Shown here: piece after piece, positions 57,960 through 64,000 of the stretch
How positions within the stretch are numbered: the stretch's first letter is position 1
Layout: every line of letters starts with the position of its first letter
Assembly: GCA_973895155.1 (NCBI GenBank)
Contig: OZ316894.1
Coordinates: forward strand, 5,394,001 to 5,458,000
Origin: Marsupella aquatica
Lineage: Eukaryota; Marchantiophyta
Length of the DNA stretch: 64,000 bases
Direction: 5' to 3'
Notes under the pieces: generated by a model
Told to the model about the DNA's origin: nothing
What the model saw: only the letters and a program-made list of their open reading frames with translations
The model's database searches: none
Made by a program: the position numbers and the translations under genes

Positions 57960-60900
57960 TTATCGCATGTTGAGAAGGAACTGCGCCGGTTGTTCAATGA
58001 GCTGCTTCCATTTGTTGCAGAGTCTGGCCACTGTGGCCCCATCAACTACTCTGTGATCAGCACCCCAGGTAACCTGCCCATTTCAAGCCAAAGAATTTTT
58101 TGTCAGAAAGATCTCATCCTTTCTTCTCATCCTTGCGAAAAACAGAAACATTACTTGTGATTGTATTAGAGAGTCCCTACAGCTTCGTGAGAGTCGAGAA
58201 TCCAGTTGGATCTTCTCACCACCTTTCTATTAGTTGCATTTCAGAATCCTACAACGTATCCCACATGCCTCTGTAGATCACAAGCTTTCATTCAATTAAT
58301 TTCTGAGGTGCTGTTACGCATCACATTTATTGACGGGTTCTTGTCCTTCATGGACTTACTCCTGAAATGAAACTACAGATACATGAAAAGAGCACAAAAG
58401 GTTGGGAGATTTGTGCTTCGTGACTTACACCCATAATGCTGGCAGGGTAAATGCTGCCGTCTTGTGCATATTGTGGCAGCTTGTGTATTCTTCCAATGGC
58501 CACAATGGCAACCTCTGGAAGATTCAGGACTGGTGATCCATATTTCCCTCCAATTGCACCAACGTTTGACACCGTGATGGTGCCTCCTGTGACATCCTCA
58601 CTACATAGCTTGTTTGTTACTGCGAGCTGAGTCAGACGGTACAGCTGCTCGGCGATCTACAACAAGAAATGAGTTAGATATGTTTACCCAGACATGAATA
58701 CAGACGGGACCAAACAGCCAAAGGCTGAGACAGCCCTTACTTAATAGAGCTCTTTAGGAAGATATCCTTCGAAGAAATATCATTGATCGGAACAGACAGT
58801 AGACGACGATCAGATGCACCTACACCAGGTTTTCTATACTTATATGTGAGCCTTCACATCAGTGGTCAATGTGTTCCAGGACGAGAGAAAATAACCCTAC
58901 GAAAAAGTAGCAGACTGGCCGCCGTCAACAACAAGAGAAAGCTAATACGTCAGATGCTTACTTCAGGCACGGACAAATTCTGGACATTCTTGATGTTCGG
59001 AACAACGAGCCCAGCGCTGGTGGCAATGCCCACTCCGATATTATGTGATCCTGAACAACTCCAGAAGTACTCCAAATTTTATGCGTTAGAAACTAAGCCA
59101 CAACCAATAGGGGCAATAGCTACAAATCATTAGCTTGACATAAAGTAAGACTTACGAGGGAAAAAACCACAACATCGGTATTTGGGTCAGGTGAAGTGAT
59201 CTCTACCGACAATATAAGCCATGCAATAATTTCAACATGGAATTGTCGGCATCACAATACATGAACAGATATAGCAACAAACTCATTCACTGAGGACGTA
59301 AAGCCAGTAGTAACTCTTGATACACACCTCGCTGTGTGATCTCTGAAATGTCTTCATTTACAGTACTATTCATTAGAGGATAGTCTTTCAAAGCTAGAGA
59401 GAGAGCCTTGAGCAGAAATGGCAGGTATGTGAGCTTCACTCCCCGCTCCAAAGTCATATCCTTGAGACTATCCTTGAGCTGTACAAGAGCATCAACGTTG
59501 ATGTCTTCTGTATAGTAGAAATGGGGAACAGCAACAGCTGCTGTCATTGCTTTAGCCATTATCCGACGAAAACCCCTGCAGATATTTCACATTAGCTAGG
59601 CCCAACAGATATTTAAAGATCTTCCTGATGTTCAAATTCCAAAGGATATCACTCTGCAATCGACCCTTAATTGGTCTCTTTGAGTTCAAGCTGGATTTAT
59701 GCAAAACACAAACACACCTGACAGGAATTATCTCGTCTCTTCCCAGCACGTCCTCAATGGCAGGTTTTATTGCAACCGACGCCTTAACATCACAATCGTC
59801 CTCGGAAAACAATTTATCCCCCGTTGATATTCGATCATTCACTTCGCTATCAGAATTCGGGGAGTCTGGTTCAATTGCTCGGATCTCTTCATTCAACTCC
59901 TCCCTGGACATGACAAACTTCAGTACATCCTCTTTGAGTATTCGTCCATTATTGCCACTTCCAGGTACATCAGCCAGATTGATACCATAACGCTTTGCCA
60001 ACTGGCGAACTGCAGGTATTGTTTCAATCCCCTTTCCTGCCATTTCTATTCTTGACGATTCAGTCGGAAACTTTGCTGAAATGTCTTCATGTTCCTTTCC
60101 GTCCGAAGGACCATCCGATGTAGGACGATTGTTGCTCTCGATGATAAGCTCTAGTAATGTCTCTCCAACCTGTAAAGTACATGCAGACGTTGAAATGGAT
60201 ATAAGGGTGAACAATCTTGCACATGCCCATCTTCTGTGAAACAAGGAATCCGGAACACCCAATCCTCGAGTACTATAGACCAAAAGAATTCCAGTTCCTA
60301 GATGTATTTCCATGATATTCAATCCAAATCGAATTCTTCATAGATAACTCGCTCTTTCATGCATGCTTTTCATATCGGCTTGAATTTCAAAGCCTCAAAA
60401 TGAGTACTTATTTCAGACAGCCTGCAAGGGTAGAAAAGCTAAATAGACAAAGCTGTTTACAATTTAATAAGCCCGAACTCCTCCGCTTAAGACTCACTGA
60501 AATCAAATTCAGGAGTAAAGAAATTTTCAGTAATCTCTCAGGAGGGGTAATTAATCACCTTCACGATATCACCTGGAATGAAGTTGACTTTTGTCACTTT
60601 TCCCTTGTATCGGCTAGTGATTTCTACGCTGGCCTTGTCACTCTGCACCTCACATAATGGTTCAAATTCTTCCACCTCGTCTCCCTGACTAGATGCAATA
60701 ACAGGAACATCAGAACTTTCAGCAATACATGATTGCCCGGATCTGGTCAACATATCATGGAACACTTCCTTGTGCTCATCGAAAATTGACTGGAGTAGAG
60801 AGAACTGCAGATGGATATGAATAAACCACAACCACTTTACACTAGGAATTTCAAATCAAGTTCTCGGCAAGTTTAGACAAAAGCACAAAGCCAATGACGA

Positions 60901-61470
60901 GAATGTATGCATATGAAGAGAATTTGAAATCTACACGAAGAGAATGTGCTATCCCCACCTCTTGCACAAACCACCGCAGAAGTTCACAGTCTGCAATACC
61001 TTCCCCTGTTTGAGCGAGTTCGATTTCAACGACTCCTCGATCTACCCTCATCTCTGGGGCCGCCGAAGAATACCTCCTGTGTAAATTGTCAACATGATGA
61101 CACTGAGGAAGGACAAGTCAACAAAGTGTCATTGGAGGAAAAAAAGGCGCCATGAATGTAGAACGTATTGATTATACAAGCGGAGATAAATTATCATCAA
61201 CACTTGCACATCGTAGCCCAATTACGTGAGCAGAATTAATACCCTGGCGAGGTAACAGTAAACTGAACCAAGGATTAGGTGTTCCAATCCTCTTCAGTGA
61301 AGAAATATAACACACTTTACACACGCACTCGACACACTTTACACACGCACTCACCAATGCTGCAGCAGGTAACAGCATCGCTCTACGTGTAGCTGGGACC
61401 AGTGAGCCAAGCCCAAAGGCCTCATGTGGCCCGGCCTTCCCACCCTGTAAGAATTGTATGCCAGGTCCAT
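57960..61470 (-). CDS. Branched-chain 2-oxoacid dehydrogenase E2 (dihydrolipoyl acyltransferase)
   Basis: Mitochondrial E2 core of the complex that oxidises 2-oxoacids from leucine, isoleucine and valine. It carries acyl groups on lipoate and passes them to CoA. Eight minus-strand exons join in frame: 61355-61470, 60959-61076, 60559-60684, 59718-60169, 59328-59575, 58962-59050, 58429-58656 and 57960-58073 (496 residues). An Arg-containing presequence ends near WRYSSAAP. The lipoyl domain has IELAQTGEGIADCELLRWF and the lipoyl lysine in CEVQSDKASVEIT. The E3/E1-binding domain is IPAVRQLAKRYGINLADVPG...GRILKEDVLKF. The catalytic domain has MAKAMTAAVAVPHFYYTEDI, GSHNIGVGIATSAGLVVPNI, DVTGGTITVSNVGAIGGKYG and the active site ADHRVVDGATVA near the end. 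ATG 61470 directly follows an in-frame stop and is the only start that fits the phase of exon 2. Confidence 0.95.
61311..61354. repeat. 22-bp tandem duplication at an intron donor
   Basis: Two copies of cacactttacacacgcactc plus two bases lie head to tail and end at the first donor site of the E2 gene. Read on the minus strand, each carries gagtgcgtgtgtaaagtg, so potential alternative donors are duplicated next to the true one. Confidence 0.85.
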
Positions 61471-63837
61471 TTAAGCCGGGCCTCTCGACCCTAGCCACCA
61501 TGACAGGTCCATCTGATGATAAGGTTGTACAAATTCTGGGCGCACATCCTCCTACGGAAAGCTCCGAATTGGCTATCCACAATTTTACAAAATTGTACCG
61601 AACACTTCCAATGAAAGCATTCTTCCCCATTTCGCGACGATGTTTATGAAGCAACGCAGTTCTTTAAACCATGTAGTTCAGCAAAAGGTTGCAACTCAAT
61701 TTCCCCTGAGAGTAATTTGCCACAAGTAGACCTCCTGGCCCCTCTCCAAATGAACGCCCTGCTCTGCAAGTTGCTCAACTTCTACAAGTGTTATAGTCTG
61801 AAGAGTCTTCCTCGAATCTGCTAACATCACCAAAAACATATAGCAACCAGTTAAAACTGATCTAAAGAATCACTAAAAAGGTAGCAGCTGTAGAAATTCC
61901 CCATCACTGGGGCACGGACGGTAGCCAACGAGCATTTCAGGTCAAAGGAGAAGACCATAGCTTCCTCAATTTCATGTGATAACGCCAAAAACCCCTCCTG
62001 TGCCCCCCTGACGATGACCTAAATTTCTAAATTATCGACCGTCTGTCAACTCCATTAGAACCGCAATTGCCTTCCCTACCCACAAGTCCAAGCGTAAGTG
62101 TAGACCACGCTTGGAACACGGTGACTGGTGACATGATTGGTCGAGCTCAAGGTCAAGACAACTAGATGATCAAGGTCACAACCTTCGAAGTCCATTCAGT
62201 TGAAATGGTAGACGTTTCAGGAATCCTATCCCCTTGAGCAAACTGGCAGACGACGCAGGGAAGTCCTTCGTGCTCGAGCGTAGGGGAGGAATGAAAATCT
62301 TTCAAGCATTGAGCTAAAATTGCCCTCCATTTGTGCATGAAAATTGGACTGCAAAGATGTTACAGCTCCCACTTCTGAAAGGGGGTGAGGGAGGGACAGA
62401 ACGGCAACAAGAGACACAACAAAAATTGTGAATTCGTTTCACTGCTGCTGACCAACCCTCACATACTAGACACATTTGCCAGAAATCTGGATCAAAAAGA
62501 ATTAGCAATTCCCAGCATTCTGCCAGAAACCCCGGACGGAAGGGAAGGAAACCGACTCAAACGTCCCTGACCTGTACATAATTCAGCTACATCTGCAGCT
62601 TGTTGATTCATGCAGGCATCAATTTGGCAAGTCACAGCACTCAGTACATGCCTCAACGAGACAACCGCTTAAACAAAACAAAATAGAGAATTCAAAAAAT
62701 GTGGTGAATCGCTTTCATACCAACTTTAGATCAATTTTCTTTCATCCCAACTGTAGATTTGGTTGGGAAGGAGCAAATTAAACATTGGCAAACGCTAAGG
62801 ACCAGTGAGACCTTCGCATTGCTCGATCATGCAGCTGCTTGGTCAGTTGCTCATATGGATTGCTTTCATGGTGCAAGAGGGAAGAAGCCTCGTCTCGATC
62901 TCTTTCCGAGCTCTATCCTTCATGATTATGCTTTCATCGTTTGGTTTTTCGAGGTGGGCACAGATTTATTGAGCAGTCACGCCAGTCTCACACGCCAGCA
63001 GTCACAATCCTGGGCCGGGGGTGGGGGGAGTGCATGATGATGTGGAATGAATCTCTCAACCACTGCAGCGGTCTGCTGACTCTGCTCTGCGTGAATAATG
63101 CGACTTCTCGGCTTCAGTACTGCACTACTGGATCAAAGAGCCGTGAATAGCCGGTGCATCCAAATAGACTAAAGATTGTTAGATTATTTTTCTCTTTGGA
63201 AGGGGAGCAAAAGAGGGGCCCTTTCTCCTCTTTCCCTCCCCTCTTCACTGGGCTCCTTTGCCATTGGGTTCATGTCTCTCACATGGGCGTTTTTTTTGCC
63301 CTTGGGCATATTAATTTTGTTTAATTTTTGTTTCACCTGGTTGTTTGGTGTTCTAAATCTTACTTTTTACTTTTAAATGTTTTTGCAGTTACTGGGTATA
63401 ATTGTTTTTCCCTCTTCTTCTTTTTGCCTTGAAAACCGAAAGCAGGACCATTGCCCCAATTTTGACAAGATTGGTTATAACAGCCATTGATTATATATTC
63501 CAGAGAGTTGGGCCATAATTAGACATTAATTTCTTTGGTAAAGAAGTTTTTAATATTTAGACTATGTTTGTGGGTAGGAACGGGCATGGGAGTCTGGGTT
63601 CAAGGAGCCTTTGATGTGCATACACACATGGGTTGGGGCTAGTAGATACACACGTTGGTTCTGGAGATTTCTTGATACAATCAAACGATATCTAACAAAA
63701 CACAAGCTAAAGTAGTCTAAAAACAGTTGAAAATAGTGTCATGTGTACATAATTTAATGTTTGGTTTATGTCCATTGGGGTTGTGTGAGTTTATATCCCA
63801 GCACATATATTTTCAATCCAGTTTGTCTATTCAGGCC
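61471..63837. other. Gene-free stretch
   Basis: 5' flank of the E2 gene and intergenic DNA. Short frames only, and no RNA gene or repeat with clear borders. Confidence 0.45.
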
Positions 63838-64000
63838 TGGGGGGTCTCACTTCAAGGAGAGACCCATATCACGCGTAACAGTTTTGGGTAATCATGCAAC
63901 ACCCTAAAAAATTGGGTAAGAAATAAGGGAAAACCTTTTTCCAACTATTTTCTATCACTAACTTTATGAGATATTCCCTCCGGGGTCAACTACCCAAAAT
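63838..64000 (+). mobile_element. hAT-like element, cut by the window end
   Basis: Starts ctggggggtctcacttcaag, close to the left end of the 14091-14394 element, followed by gagacccatat and an aacaccctaaaa block shared with the copy at 4022. The right end lies outside the window. Confidence 0.5.

Noticed and set aside
61355-61654. Longer minus-strand frame as the start of the E2 gene
   Set aside because: It ends at phase 0 at the intron donor, while exon 2 needs phase 2. Another frame with ATG at 61470 fits exactly.
1-64000. tRNA, rRNA or CRISPR features
   Set aside because: I looked for T-loop-like motifs, rRNA-like blocks and regularly spaced repeats and found none. The tandem repeats here lack unique spacers.

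Overview
This window looks like nuclear DNA of a land plant. Genes are split by GT-AG introns of about 200-1200 bp. Their products include plant families: a chloroplast-type MinE, a SABATH methyltransferase, a mitochondrial branched-chain acyltransferase and a secreted leucine-rich-repeat protein. There is a Ty1/Copia element with a plant-style primer binding site. Genes are well spaced and the intergenic DNA is rich in small inverted-repeat elements and short tandem duplications. One intronless gene is of a type best known from filamentous fungi. I favour a non-seed plant (bryophyte-like), but the sequence alone does not settle the species.

Layout. 1-8.2 kb: gene-free, with a tandem duplication and four small transposon relics. 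8.2-10.2 kb: four-exon class II O-methyltransferase (+). 10.2-13.4 kb: gene-free, with tandem repeats. 13.4-16.3 kb: LINE-like retrotransposon whose 5' part is inverted, carrying a hAT-like insertion. 19.4-20.6 kb: intronless 3-dehydroshikimate dehydratase-like gene (-). 22.2-22.6 kb: nested duplication that preserves a reading frame. 26.5-28.2 kb: three-exon SABATH carboxyl methyltransferase (+). 28-35 kb: mostly gene-free, with a hAT-like copy and a well-preserved Mutator-like foldback element. 35.4-38.0 kb: seven-exon macro-domain protein (+). 39.0-42.1 kb: four-exon MinE-like plastid division factor (-) with a repeat-bearing C-terminal extension. 42.2-42.6 kb: a small unassigned reading frame (+). 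44.4-49.6 kb: full-length but broken Copia element with near-identical LTRs. 50.2-52.8 kb: plastid-type retropepsin-fold aspartyl protease (+). 53.6-55.4 kb: secreted LRR protein (-). 58.0-61.5 kb: eight-exon E2 subunit of the branched-chain 2-oxoacid dehydrogenase (-). 61.5-64 kb: gene-free.

How the genes may work together. Three enzymes within 20 kb form a plausible chemical series: a dehydratase that would make protocatechuate, an O-methyltransferase that could methylate a catechol hydroxyl, and a SABATH enzyme that could methylate a carboxyl group. This possible benzenoid-ester cluster is inference only. The macro-domain, MinE, protease and E2 genes look like unrelated housekeeping genes for ADP-ribose handling, plastid division, plastid proteolysis and mitochondrial amino-acid catabolism.
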